A stretch of 64,000 nt of DNA from CBDCWT01 sp965223305. GTDB lineage: Bacteria > Planctomycetota > Planctomycetia > Pirellulales > Pirellulaceae. Below the pieces are notes generated by a model. The model was not told where the DNA came from, made no database searches, and saw nothing but the letters and a program-made list of their open reading frames with translations. Positions 20,447 through 28,443 of the stretch are shown here, piece after piece. The stretch is from contig CBDCWT010000065.1 in NCBI GenBank assembly GCA_965223305.1, positions 1-64,000 on the forward strand, given 5' to 3'. Positions within the stretch are counted from its first letter, which is position 1, and every line of letters begins with the position of its first letter. A program made the position numbers and the translations under genes.

Positions 20447-20590
20447 CGCCGTAACCAGCTACTGGGGAACCCTGCCGTTTAACTTCCAATCGTACCCCAC
20501 AAACAGGCCTCAAATAGACAGAGTAGGTACAACCGAGGTGCTACGTCGAGCCGGCCCCCCCGGTCGAGCCCGTCGGGTGGTCCTGTCTTG

Positions 20591-20613
20591 CAGCCGAATT
20601 CGCCGGAATTTGG
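20591..20613. repeat. Half copy of the GCCGAATTCGCCRGAATTTGG repeat
   Basis: This half-repeat matches the left arm of the hairpin at 41616-41639 with one or two changes. It lies directly beside the small MITE that follows. Confidence 0.5.
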
Positions 20614-20615
20614 AC

Positions 20616-20722
20616 TAGCTGCCTGTTGAAAAGCACCGTCTTGGCCTTTTTTCAACCTCGCCAAGCTCAGAATAAGTGTTCGTCGCGGCTCGCAGCCCGT
20701 TGAGAAAATCAACAGGCTGCTA
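20616..20722. repeat. 107-bp MITE-like element with TAGCNGCCTGTTGA ends
   Basis: TAGCTGCCTGTTGA (20616-20629) and TCAACAGGCTGCTA (20709-20722) are inverted with one mismatch. There is no coding capacity between them; the inner flanks (AAAAGC and GAGAAAA) are also partly complementary, so the unit could fold into an imperfect hairpin. It lies upstream of the HTTM gene on the opposite side from its coding region. Confidence 0.6.
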
Positions 20723-21167
20723 ACCGAGTTCGTCGGCGGCCGGACGACTCGGCAGTTCTGCCAGATGCTGGCGAGTTCGCCTACGATCGGAGGGCGGCGG
20801 AACGTCGGGGGAGAATAATCCTTAACAGCGCCACGTGGGGAGCCGATGGGGCCGTAATTGTCGTTACAACCGTTGTCGTAGTGCTGACTGCCGAGATTGG
20901 ATCAGCGAGGGAACGTGTCACGATCAAGGAAAGCCGCCCAAGCAGACGAAAGCAGAGAACATGAAAAAGTTGCGGCACTAGACCCGTCCAGTTAGCATGA
21001 AGCGGGTCGACCATTTGTGACGCTTGTAACGATAACTCAGGTACTACCGTCGGAAAAACCGCGGCATCGGAATCGGTCCGATTGAATCGCTCGAGCGCCC
21101 ACCGATCGGCACTCGCAAAGCGAAGCGATCTGACTCTGGATCCGGTTGGAAGTGGAGGACTCATCCA
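20723..21167. other. Spacer between the small MITE and the SHD1-protein gene
   Basis: About 445 bases. A minus-strand open frame (20781-21164) shows no signal, family motif or ribosome site and is rejected. The region should hold the promoter for the plus-strand SHD1 protein, but no clear box is seen. Confidence 0.35.
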
Positions 21168-22277
21168 ATGAAGATCTCTCGACGCCTAGCGAAGATCGTG
21201 CTCGTTTGGACCGTGATCGCAACTCTGTCTTTGAATATCGTTTTGGCCGGTCGTCGAGCACATCGCTTGTGTGCTCCCACGAGCCAGCCACGATGCAGTG
21301 TTGTCCAGCACGGCAGTAAGGGACCGGTTCAGTCCGGTAAATCTGGAGCCGTCCAGAAGGGCGTCAAAGGCTTACACAAAATGCCGGCGCCGGCGGCGGA
21401 CGCCATGGTTCCGACCCCGCCCAGCATGAGTGATCCGTCCTATCCACCCACGTCCCCGTCGGACGTGCCGCCACGTCCGGTCGAGACCCCACCTGCGACG
21501 CAGCAGCCGTTCACACCGGCACCGACGCAGCCGGCGCCAACAAGAACGCCGCTGACACCCGATCCGCAGCCGGCACCCCGTGACGAATCACTAGACGATC
21601 TGTTCGACGATCCGCGACAGCCAGCACCGCGGGGAGAATCCGAGCCAGCACCGCAGCCTGCACCGGAGCAGCCATCCGAGCCGCTGAACGACCTGTTTGA
21701 CACGCCAGCTTCGCCTCCTGAGTCGCAGCCGCCGAGCCCGGAGTCAAATCCAGCAACCCCGGCAGATGATCCGTTGAATGATCTGTTCAGTGATCCACCA
21801 GAGGCACAACCCACGGCACCCGCCAACGATCCACTGGACGACTTGTTCGGCGATCCGACTCCGGCAACTCCGACCACGAACGAGCGACCTGCTGCACCCG
21901 CTTCTGATCCGCTGGATGACCTCTTCGGCGACCCCACTGACTCGGGCGCGTCGAACCGACCAGTTCGTAACCCGATTGCGAGCGGGCGGCGTGTGACCGA
22001 GCGGTCGATGGCTCGGAGCATTCAGGATCCTAACAGCGCCACACGCGCCGTCTCGACTGTCGAGCCGCTGGCGGTTCGGCGATGGGTAGACGACAGCGGT
22101 TGGTATAGCATTGAAGGCAAGCTGATCGCCCTGTTAGATGGCAAAGTTCGCATTGAAAAGGTGACTGGCCGCACGTGCACGGTTTCGCTAGACCGGCTCA
22201 GCAGGGCGGATGTTGCCTACGTTCAAGGTGTACGTGGTCGCGTCGAGCGGCACGGCAGTCTACAATTGACCAACTAG
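21168..22277 (+). CDS. Secreted Pro-rich SHD1-domain protein with LDDLF repeats
   Basis: 369 residues. N-terminal signal peptide (AKIVLVWTVIATLSLNIVLA), then about 220 residues rich in Pro, Ala and Asp that contain five copies of an L-[DN]-D-L-F-x-[DT]-P motif (LDDLFDDP, LNDLFDTP, LNDLFSDP, LDDLFGDP twice) spaced by Pro linkers. The C-terminal 60 residues, RRWVDDSGWYSIEGKLIALLDGKVRIEK..GRTCTVSLDRLSRADVAYV, are an SLA1 homology domain 1 (SHD1), common in planctomycete secreted proteins. The LDDLF repeats look like short linear binding motifs. Function not known; probably a periplasmic or envelope scaffold. Confidence 0.75.
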   Translation: MKISRRLAKIVLVWTVIATLSLNIVLAGRRAHRLCAPTSQPRCSVVQHGSKGPVQSGKSGAVQKGVKGLHKMPAPAADAMVPTPPSMSDPSYPPTSPSDVPPRPVETPPATQQPFTPAPTQPAPTRTPLTPDPQPAPRDESLDDLFDDPRQPAPRGESEPAPQPAPEQPSEPLNDLFDTPASPPESQPPSPESNPATPADDPLNDLFSDPPEAQPTAPANDPLDDLFGDPTPATPTTNERPAAPASDPLDDLFGDPTDSGASNRPVRNPIASGRRVTERSMARSIQDPNSATRAVSTVEPLAVRRWVDDSGWYSIEGKLIALLDGKVRIEKVTGRTCTVSLDRLSRADVAYVQGVRGRVERHGSLQLTN

Positions 22278-22428
22278 CCAACAGAGGAGTAGCGGATCTT
22301 CCTCCTCCCAAAATGCGGGAGGATGGAGGCGGAGCTGTCACCAGATGCGTCGGGTGGCAGCTCCACAATCGGGGCGCAGCACTTTGTCACCTTTGCGGAG
22401 AACGTTGGTGACTGGTCTCCACCGCAGA

Positions 22429-23232
22429 ATGCTACTCGTGACGCTGCTCCTGCTCGGCGCCGCGTCACCCTGTTCTGCAACGGAACCCACCACTCTCAGG
22501 GTGCTGCTGCTCTCACAAGGGCCTGACGGACACCCACCCGAAACGCACGAGTACGACGCCGGCGTCAGGCTGTTGGAAAGGTGTCTTGCCAACGTACCCA
22601 ACCTAGAAGTTGTGACTGCCCGCGCCGACGGCGCTTGGCCCGAAGGTCCTGAGCTAATCAGCCGAGCCGATTGTGTTGTGCTGTTCTTATCTCAGGGAGC
22701 CAAGTGGATGCATGAGGAGCCACGTCGGCTGGAGGCCTTCGGGAGACTAGCTGGACGGGGTGGCGGCTTGGTGGCGCTTCACTGGGCGATGGGCACCAAA
22801 GAGGCTCCTCCCATCCGCGGGTTTCTGGAGCTGTTTGGCGGTTGCCATGGCGGACCAGAACGGAAGTACGAAGTTCTCGAAACCGACGTGTCCGTTGCCA
22901 ATCCGGATCATGCCATCCTCCGTGGAATCAGCAACTTTCGCGTATACGATGAGTTCTATTACGAACTAAAATTCGTTGACTCCAGTCACCCTGTGCAGCA
23001 GTTGCTCAAGGCCGAAATCGGTGGCAAACAGGAGACCGTCGCCTGGGCTTGGGAGCGGGGCGACGGAGGACGTTCCTTCGGGTTCAGCGGCATTCACTTC
23101 CACCGGAATTGGCGGCTCGAGCAGTATCGGCGGTTGGTCGTGCAAGGTATCTTGTGGACGTTGGACCTTCCCATTCCCGAGAATGGCCTACCGGTTGAAG
23201 TTTCCGCCAGGGATCTGAAGCTCGCCCAGTGA
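22429..23232 (+). CDS. Secreted ThuA-like (trehalose-utilisation type) protein
   Basis: Start chosen at ATG 22429, directly before a signal peptide (MLLVTLLLLGAASPCSATEP); an upstream Met at 22345 would place it internally. The mature part has the class I glutamine-amidotransferase-like fold of ThuA proteins: LRVLLLSQGPDGHPPETHEY, RADCVVLFLSQGAKW, LAGRGGGLVALHWAMG and a C-terminal SFGFSGIHFHRNWRLEQYRRL. ThuA-like proteins are linked to sugar uptake or processing; in planctomycetes they are commonly exported. It lies between the SHD1 and zinc-ribbon genes on the same strand. Confidence 0.8.
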   Translation: MLLVTLLLLGAASPCSATEPTTLRVLLLSQGPDGHPPETHEYDAGVRLLERCLANVPNLEVVTARADGAWPEGPELISRADCVVLFLSQGAKWMHEEPRRLEAFGRLAGRGGGLVALHWAMGTKEAPPIRGFLELFGGCHGGPERKYEVLETDVSVANPDHAILRGISNFRVYDEFYYELKFVDSSHPVQQLLKAEIGGKQETVAWAWERGDGGRSFGFSGIHFHRNWRLEQYRRLVVQGILWTLDLPIPENGLPVEVSARDLKLAQ

Positions 23233-23289
23233 GTCGACACTGCTGGACGTGCACCGGAGCAATCTTGGCACCGCCCACGGGGCTCAGTC

Positions 23290-24312
23290 ATGCCGATTCG
23301 TGTCACCTGCAATCACTGCGGCAAGCAGTTTTCGGCATGGGACGATCTGCTCGGCAAGTCGGTGCAATGCCCCAAATGCCACCAGCGGATGGTCGTTCCC
23401 AAAACCGGCTCGGTTGGTTCATCTCCGCCTTCCGAGAAGCGGCGTCCGTCGCAGTCAGCCCGCGGCACGAGCGCTCCAGCGTCTCCCGGCAAGCCCGCCG
23501 CCACGCCCTCGCCGCGTTCTCGCGGGATCGCGCCGCCGCTGCCGAAAGAAGCCCCGCGCAGCCAACATCCGGTCGCCTCGAGGCCGGCTCCAACAGCCAC
23601 AACGACCTCCCGCGTCAAGGACGAGTTCGACGACTCCGATGCGCTCCCAATCGTCTGCCCCAACTGCCGGCAAACGATGCCCGCGGCCGAGGACTTGTGC
23701 GACCGCTGTGGCTACCACAAGATCTTGAAGAAGGTGATCGACATGGAAGGCGTGGTCCGCCGCGACGGTTCGACAGGGTTCGAGCGTGCGGTCAAGCCAT
23801 TGTTGCGATCGGACGAGTCGACAGAAGGAACGCTGTTCTGGTTCAAGATCCTAGCCGGCTTCGTGATCTTCGTCACGTTGCTAGTTTGCTTAGGAGACTG
23901 GTTTTGGATCGGCGCTCTGTTGTTGGCCGGGGGCTATACGGCCCTGTACTACAAGCTACGGCGTGAAGAGAACTCCGCCGTCAACCAGGACCCGGTTTCG
24001 GCCGTCGCCTGGCATGCACTGCTGACTCTTCAGCGGCTGTTGAGGTGGAGGCGGCTGGAATGGCCTTTTCCTGCGGTACGGGCACTGACAATCCGTGACA
24101 CAGCCTTCGATGACCGCGACCTGTCGGAGCTGGACAACCTCGAGGACATCGGCGCGGTTGACTTGGAAGGTACCGACGTTAGCAACGGCGGTTTGACCTA
24201 CTTGGCGGACCTGCGCGGGCTCGAGTTCCTTGTGCTCCGAAAGACAAAAGTCACCGACGATGGGATCCGGCGACTCCAGCAAAAGCTGCGGTCGACGTGG
24301 ATCTGGTATTAA
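23290..24312 (+). CDS. Zinc-ribbon membrane protein with LRR-like C-terminus
   Basis: 340 residues. N-terminus VTCNHCGKQFSAWDDLLGKSVQCPKC is a zinc ribbon (CxxC..CxxC). A Pro/Ser-rich linker of about 90 residues leads to a second ribbon (IVCPNCRQTMPAAEDLCDRC), two adjacent TM segments (FKILAGFVIFVTLLVCLGDW and FWIGALLLAGGYTALYY) and a C-terminal part with LRR-like repeats (LDNLEDIGAVDLEGTDVSNG, LRGLEFLVLRKTKVTDDGI). The gene starts 57 bp after the ThuA-like gene. The domain set is typical of planctomycete proteins of unknown role. Confidence 0.8.
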   Translation: MPIRVTCNHCGKQFSAWDDLLGKSVQCPKCHQRMVVPKTGSVGSSPPSEKRRPSQSARGTSAPASPGKPAATPSPRSRGIAPPLPKEAPRSQHPVASRPAPTATTTSRVKDEFDDSDALPIVCPNCRQTMPAAEDLCDRCGYHKILKKVIDMEGVVRRDGSTGFERAVKPLLRSDESTEGTLFWFKILAGFVIFVTLLVCLGDWFWIGALLLAGGYTALYYKLRREENSAVNQDPVSAVAWHALLTLQRLLRWRRLEWPFPAVRALTIRDTAFDDRDLSELDNLEDIGAVDLEGTDVSNGGLTYLADLRGLEFLVLRKTKVTDDGIRRLQQKLRSTWIWY

Positions 24313-24332
24313 CCCGCTGCGCGTCTACTGCT

Positions 24333-24465
24333 TGTTTGGCAGGATTTACAGGATCAACAGGATGGCCCGGTAATGTGACACAAAATCAGCCGCTCGGCGC
24401 TAGCCCACGGTTTCCGCTGTAGCCGGCACTTCGATGTAACCTCGGCTCGGCAGGAGCCTCGCCCT
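24333..24465. repeat. Composite dispersed repeat, copy 1 (interrupted by an insertion sequence)
   Basis: CTGCTTGTTTGGCAGGAT, then GGATGGCCCGG, then CAAAATCAGCCGCTCGGCG and TAGCCCACGGTTTCCGCTG, then AGGAGCCTCGCCCT. The same series occurs at 26284-26410 with few changes, so the two form direct repeats of about 120-130 bp around the insertion sequence and part of its downstream flank. The last 11 bases, 24455-24465, are the target duplication. Confidence 0.7.
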
Positions 24466-26177
24466 GGGGTGACGAATCGTCTGTAATGCTCAAATCTAGT
24501 TGTTTTCTTGCTGAATGCGATCAGCGGCAGGCTGCGTAGGCGGCCGCTTTTCGCGCCTGGGTCGAGTTGGTTAGGCCCGCTTTCTGCAGCCACTCTTTGA
24601 GTCCCTTCGTTGCTACCTGTTTGAGGCGTGCGGCCAGACGGTGTGGGGGCGTCGTTTCAAACAGCGTGGGATAGATTGCGAGCAGCGTGGTAAACGTCCC
24701 CCGATTGTGATGACGCTGAAGCGATTTGAAACGGCCGAGAGAGGACTCTAAGACCTCCGTGCTACAAGGAACTCTCAGTTTGGCGTAACTGGAGCTGACC
24801 AGCTTCCGCTCGTTTTTTGCGTAGGCGTCGACTAGCTTGTTGAGAAGTTGTTGGGCTATCGCGGACGACAAGTCTAATTCTGCCAGCTGTTTTCTTAGAG
24901 CCTCTGTCGCACCCGCATACACTCCTTCGCGGTTAGTGAACTCCAGCACTGCCGAGACAACCTGCCGGCACTCGCGCCAATGCTCCAAATCCTCTTCGAA
25001 GTCTAAAAGCCAGCCGAGCTTCTGGGTGACCCGCTCTGCGGACACATCTCGGTTACCGGGTGCTTGCGGGGTCTTCAAGTGGAAACGCACCATCTCAGCC
25101 CAATCCATCAACTTGCCTAGGTTCATGAACCGGCACTTCGTTTTCTTGGTGGGTGGAAGAAAATGATCTAATTCTGTTTGTTGAATGCCAGCGGTCGTCT
25201 TTCCAATCTGACTGTCGAACTGGATAAAACGCTTGTCCTGACCGAGTATCTTCTTGAGAAGATTGGCCGCCACGTGTTTCACATCAGCCACTAAAACGAC
25301 TTCAAACCCCTTGTTTTCAAGCCATTTGACACCCTCATGAAGCTCAGAGGCGCCATCACTGGCGATACTGATTGGTGCGCCGGTTTGATCGGCCAGTTCT
25401 ACGAGTGCTTCACCGACTTGCTCCTTCCTTCGTGAAAGCGTTGGCACCACCGCCAGTGGTTTCATGTCGTCCCGTCGCAAGGGGCGTCCTACAGGAAGTT
25501 CCGACTGACGGATCCCAAGGACGATCAGCACAGACATTTTTCCCAGCTGAACACTATGGTCGATCAACCAGATCCAATCGGGTGCAAATTGGACGGACTC
25601 CTGTAAGATCGCAACGCCATTGCGGCAAGTCCACAGACGGATCGTGTCGTGGCTCGGAACGTCAAATTCCACCTGCAGCCAGTAGCTGATCAGACGCAAC
25701 ACCCGTTCGGTCGAACGAAAGCCAATAAGACTTGCTAGTGCACAACACAAAGCCATGGTCCGTGGTCCAAACTGGTGCCCTTTTAACGGTGGATCGTCGG
25801 GGAGTTGGAATGGTAGAGCTTGCTGCTTGGCTGCCAGTCTACGGTACTCAGCCAATTGCTTTTCGGCTCGTTGAAGACTCTTAGTAAGGCTTCTGTTTTC
25901 ATCGCGAACGCGTTGATGATCCTGCCTGGCTTCGCTCTTCTCGCGTTTCAACTCGTCAATTCGATCACGCAGTCTTTCGCGACTGCGGTAAAATGACGCA
26001 CAAAGCGCCCATAAAGAAGACTTGTAACGCCCGACCGAAAAAGAGGATACTCGTGCCACTGTTGCGCTCCTTCGCTTGGTGGATGTTTGCCAAAAACAAC
26101 CAATACGTTGGAGCGCAACATTTTTGAAATACCAGTTTTTACGATCTTCTCTAGATTCAACCTCTTTTCACCATCCC
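24466..26177. mobile_element. 1.7-kb insertion sequence with GGGRTGRYGAA ends
   Basis: Left end GGGGTGACGAAT (24466) and the reverse complement of the right end GGGATGGTGAAA (26177) agree at 9 of 12 bases, all differences being transitions. The 11-bp target AGCCTCGCCCT is duplicated at 24455-24465 and 26178-26188. The continuous target (AGCCTCGCCCT followed by CCCGAACGTC) is also seen uninterrupted at 26394-26415, which shows the insertion interrupted a dispersed repeat. It carries one transposase gene. Confidence 0.7.
24521..26059 (-). CDS. DDE-type transposase of unrecognised family
   Basis: 512 residues. The N-terminal 70 residues are a charged coiled coil (RERLRDRIDELKREKSEARQ). Candidate catalytic acids: Asp in WIWLIDHSVQ, Asp in ISIASDGASELHEG, and Glu in CSTEVLESSLGRFK. 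The C-terminus has a basic tail. No standard family (IS3, IS4, IS66, IS110) is obvious, but the gene fills an element with clear inverted ends and a target duplication, which supports the call. The frame is intact, so the element could still be active. Confidence 0.7.
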   Translation of the reverse strand: MARVSSFSVGRYKSSLWALCASFYRSRERLRDRIDELKREKSEARQDHQRVRDENRSLTKSLQRAEKQLAEYRRLAAKQQALPFQLPDDPPLKGHQFGPRTMALCCALASLIGFRSTERVLRLISYWLQVEFDVPSHDTIRLWTCRNGVAILQESVQFAPDWIWLIDHSVQLGKMSVLIVLGIRQSELPVGRPLRRDDMKPLAVVPTLSRRKEQVGEALVELADQTGAPISIASDGASELHEGVKWLENKGFEVVLVADVKHVAANLLKKILGQDKRFIQFDSQIGKTTAGIQQTELDHFLPPTKKTKCRFMNLGKLMDWAEMVRFHLKTPQAPGNRDVSAERVTQKLGWLLDFEEDLEHWRECRQVVSAVLEFTNREGVYAGATEALRKQLAELDLSSAIAQQLLNKLVDAYAKNERKLVSSSYAKLRVPCSTEVLESSLGRFKSLQRHHNRGTFTTLLAIYPTLFETTPPHRLAARLKQVATKGLKEWLQKAGLTNSTQARKAAAYAACR

Positions 26178-26188
26178 AGCCTCGCCCT

Positions 26189-26475
26189 CCCGAACGTCTT
26201 ACACGACTGTTGCAGCGGGTGCGATGGGGTAACCCTTCGCTGGTTGCTGTCCCTTCAATCCTGTTGATCATGTTGATCCTGTCTACTGCTTGTTTGACAG
26301 GATGGCCCGGTACCGTGATACAAAATCAGCCGCTGGGCGTTAGCCCACGGTTTCCGCTGTAGCCGGTACTTCGATACATCTCGGCTCGTCAGGAGCCTCG
26401 CCCTCCCGAACGTCTTACACGACTGCCCGGACAGCATGAATCGCAAAAGCTGCACGACCTCCAAGCGGGAGGGTG
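26189..26475. repeat. Composite dispersed repeat, copy 2
   Basis: Continuation of the interrupted repeat (CCCGAACGTCTTACACGACTG, then a GATCCTGTTGATC-like palindromic segment near 26258) followed by a second full unit: CTGCTTGTTTGACAGGAT, GGATGGCCCGG, CAGCCGCTGGGCGTTAGCC, AGGAGCCTCGCCCTCCCG and finally AAAAGCTGCACGACCTCC. Parts of this series recur at 36470-36775 and around the IS4-type element at 46905-48560. Confidence 0.65.
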
Positions 26476-26486
26476 AATTCCGCCTT

Positions 26487-28370
26487 CTACGAGGACTCGT
26501 CACTTTGAACGACCTCGACCACCCGATCCAGCTCCGAAAGCTCAAGCGTCTCGACGTTCCCACCCGGCCAGATCACACGGGCACGGTCGATGCTCGTTGC
26601 TTTCCCGATCCCGATTGTGACCGGCAACTCGCTTTGGGACAGATAGCTTCGCGTGGGCATCACTTGCCTCCGCAACGTCTGCTCGCCAACGACTAGCTCG
26701 ACCCATGCGCCGATTGCATCTCGATTCGACTGGGTCCCGGTGAGTTGAAAGCGCAACCAATGATGGTCCAGCTCCTGGTCGTTTCTCAGCAGGCGAGGAG
26801 CCGAGCCCACACCCATCAGCAGCACGTCCAGGTCACCGTCACCATCGATGTCGGCAAAGGCGGCGCCCCGCCCCACCATGCGGCGATGAAAATCTTGCCC
26901 GACCAGCGCCGTGTCTACTTGTACATACTCGGTGCGTGACTCCGGCCCGCAATTCCAGAACAACTGCGGAGGCTGCTCGTACTGCTGGCTCACCTGCACC
27001 TTGTTGATCTCCTCTTCTAAATGGCCGTTGGCACACAACAGATCGAGGCGGCTGTCCAAGTCGTAGTCGAAAAAGAACAGACCGAAAGTCAACTCAAGGC
27101 GAGTGGCCGGTCCCAAACCGTTGGCAATCGCGGTGTCAACGAACTGCAACGGATCCTCATCGGCACAGTAGAAAGCGGTCATCTCGGTGGCGAAGTTCCC
27201 GATTGCAATCGCCAACGTTTCATTGTTATGGGGGAACGACACGTCGGTACCCATCGCCCCGCGGGCGTCGCCCGCTGAGTCAAAGGCAATTCCCGCTAGG
27301 GCACCGATTTCCTCGAATGTACCGTCCCCCTGATTGTGGAACAGGAAATTCTGTACCGTGTCGTTGGCAACTATCAGGTCCATCCAGCCGTCCCGGTCAA
27401 GGTCGATGGGTGACACACCCAGTGACTTGGCCATGGGAACACCCGTTGCCGGGTTGGTGACTTGAATGCCTGCCTCAGCAGAGACATCCGTAAACTCCCC
27501 CTTGCCATCATTGCGGTAGAGCGAGCTGTGCGTACCTGCGAATTCCGTCGGTGGACCGTAAGCGCGGCCCAAACCCAACAACTGAAAGTCTTTGGCGATA
27601 TCGATATCCCGCGACCAGCGTATGTAGTTACAGACAAAGAGATCGAGTCTTCCGTCGTTGTTGTAATCAAACCAGCAGCAGCTGGTCCCCCAATCTTCCT
27701 CCTTTCCCGCCACACCGGCAGCAGCCGTGACATCCGTAAAACGGCCTTGGTCGTTCTGAAACAGACGGTTTGAGCCGACCGCCGAGATAAACAAATCCGG
27801 GTCCCCATCGTTGTCGTAGTCCCCCACGGCGGCACCCATGCCGTAGAGCGATACGGACAGGCCGGCCGCCTGGGAGACGTCCTCGAAACGTCCCCGCCCA
27901 TCGTTCTCGTACAGAGCCAGTGTGGCAGGATCGGTCAACCCGCGTGGATCCCAACTCCAACGCTTCGAGTTGACCAGGAGCAGATCCTGATCGCCGTCAC
28001 TATCGAAATCAAAAAAGGCACAACCTCCTCCCATCGTCTCGGGCAGCAGTTTTTCGCCGTAGGCACCGTTTTCATGACGGAAGTGAATGCCTGATTCCGA
28101 TGTGATGTCGCTAAAGTGGACCGCGGGAGGATCACGCTGCGCTCGCTCCCGAGTCTGCGGTGCGACGAACACCGCCTCATCTGCCTGCGGCGGGGGTTCA
28201 CCGCGGTTAAGCACGAACGCTGCCACGGCGACGGTGGCGACAATCAACAAGATGAACGCAGACGACCAGCGGAGGGCACTGCCGATAATCGCGTCGTCCC
28301 CCTCGGCCTCAAGCGGACGGTCTAGTTTCGTCTGTTCGTTCTCCGATCTCTTCATCGAGCCCTTCCTCAT
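26487..28370 (-). CDS. CRTAC1-type protein (VCBS/FG-GAP repeats, ASPIC/UnbV C-terminus)
   Basis: 627 residues with an N-terminal TM anchor (SSAFILLIVATVAVAAFVLN). The body is a beta-propeller built from repeats with calcium-binding D-x-D-x-D-G-x-x-D loops: FDFDSDGDQDLLLVN, VGDYDNDGDPDLFIS, FDYNNDGRLDLFVC, IDLDRDGWMDLIVAND, FDYDLDSRLDLLCANG and ADIDGDGDLDVLLMG. The C-terminal 90 residues (NRDAIGAWVELVVGEQTLRR, VIWPGGNVETL) are an ASPIC/UnbV domain. Such proteins are envelope-anchored or exported and in planctomycetes lie beside multihaem cytochromes, as here; the cytochrome-TPR gene is immediately upstream (74 bp) on the same strand. Function unknown; possible binding or assembly role. Confidence 0.85.
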   Translation of the reverse strand: MRKGSMKRSENEQTKLDRPLEAEGDDAIIGSALRWSSAFILLIVATVAVAAFVLNRGEPPPQADEAVFVAPQTRERAQRDPPAVHFSDITSESGIHFRHENGAYGEKLLPETMGGGCAFFDFDSDGDQDLLLVNSKRWSWDPRGLTDPATLALYENDGRGRFEDVSQAAGLSVSLYGMGAAVGDYDNDGDPDLFISAVGSNRLFQNDQGRFTDVTAAAGVAGKEEDWGTSCCWFDYNNDGRLDLFVCNYIRWSRDIDIAKDFQLLGLGRAYGPPTEFAGTHSSLYRNDGKGEFTDVSAEAGIQVTNPATGVPMAKSLGVSPIDLDRDGWMDLIVANDTVQNFLFHNQGDGTFEEIGALAGIAFDSAGDARGAMGTDVSFPHNNETLAIAIGNFATEMTAFYCADEDPLQFVDTAIANGLGPATRLELTFGLFFFDYDLDSRLDLLCANGHLEEEINKVQVSQQYEQPPQLFWNCGPESRTEYVQVDTALVGQDFHRRMVGRGAAFADIDGDGDLDVLLMGVGSAPRLLRNDQELDHHWLRFQLTGTQSNRDAIGAWVELVVGEQTLRRQVMPTRSYLSQSELPVTIGIGKATSIDRARVIWPGGNVETLELSELDRVVEVVQSDESS

Positions 28371-28443
28371 GATGATGGCCTTTTCTGATGTAACCCGCCA
28401 AGTGTCAAACGCAGAGTCCGGCGGTTGGAAATGCCGCCGATCT

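Noticed and set aside
20781..21164. Minus-strand 127-residue frame in the spacer
   Set aside because: No signal, motif or ribosome site, and the composition resembles the spacer.
21440..22021. Minus-strand Ser/Gly-rich 193-residue frame
   Set aside because: It is the antisense shadow of the Pro-rich repeats of the SHD1 protein and has no start context or family.
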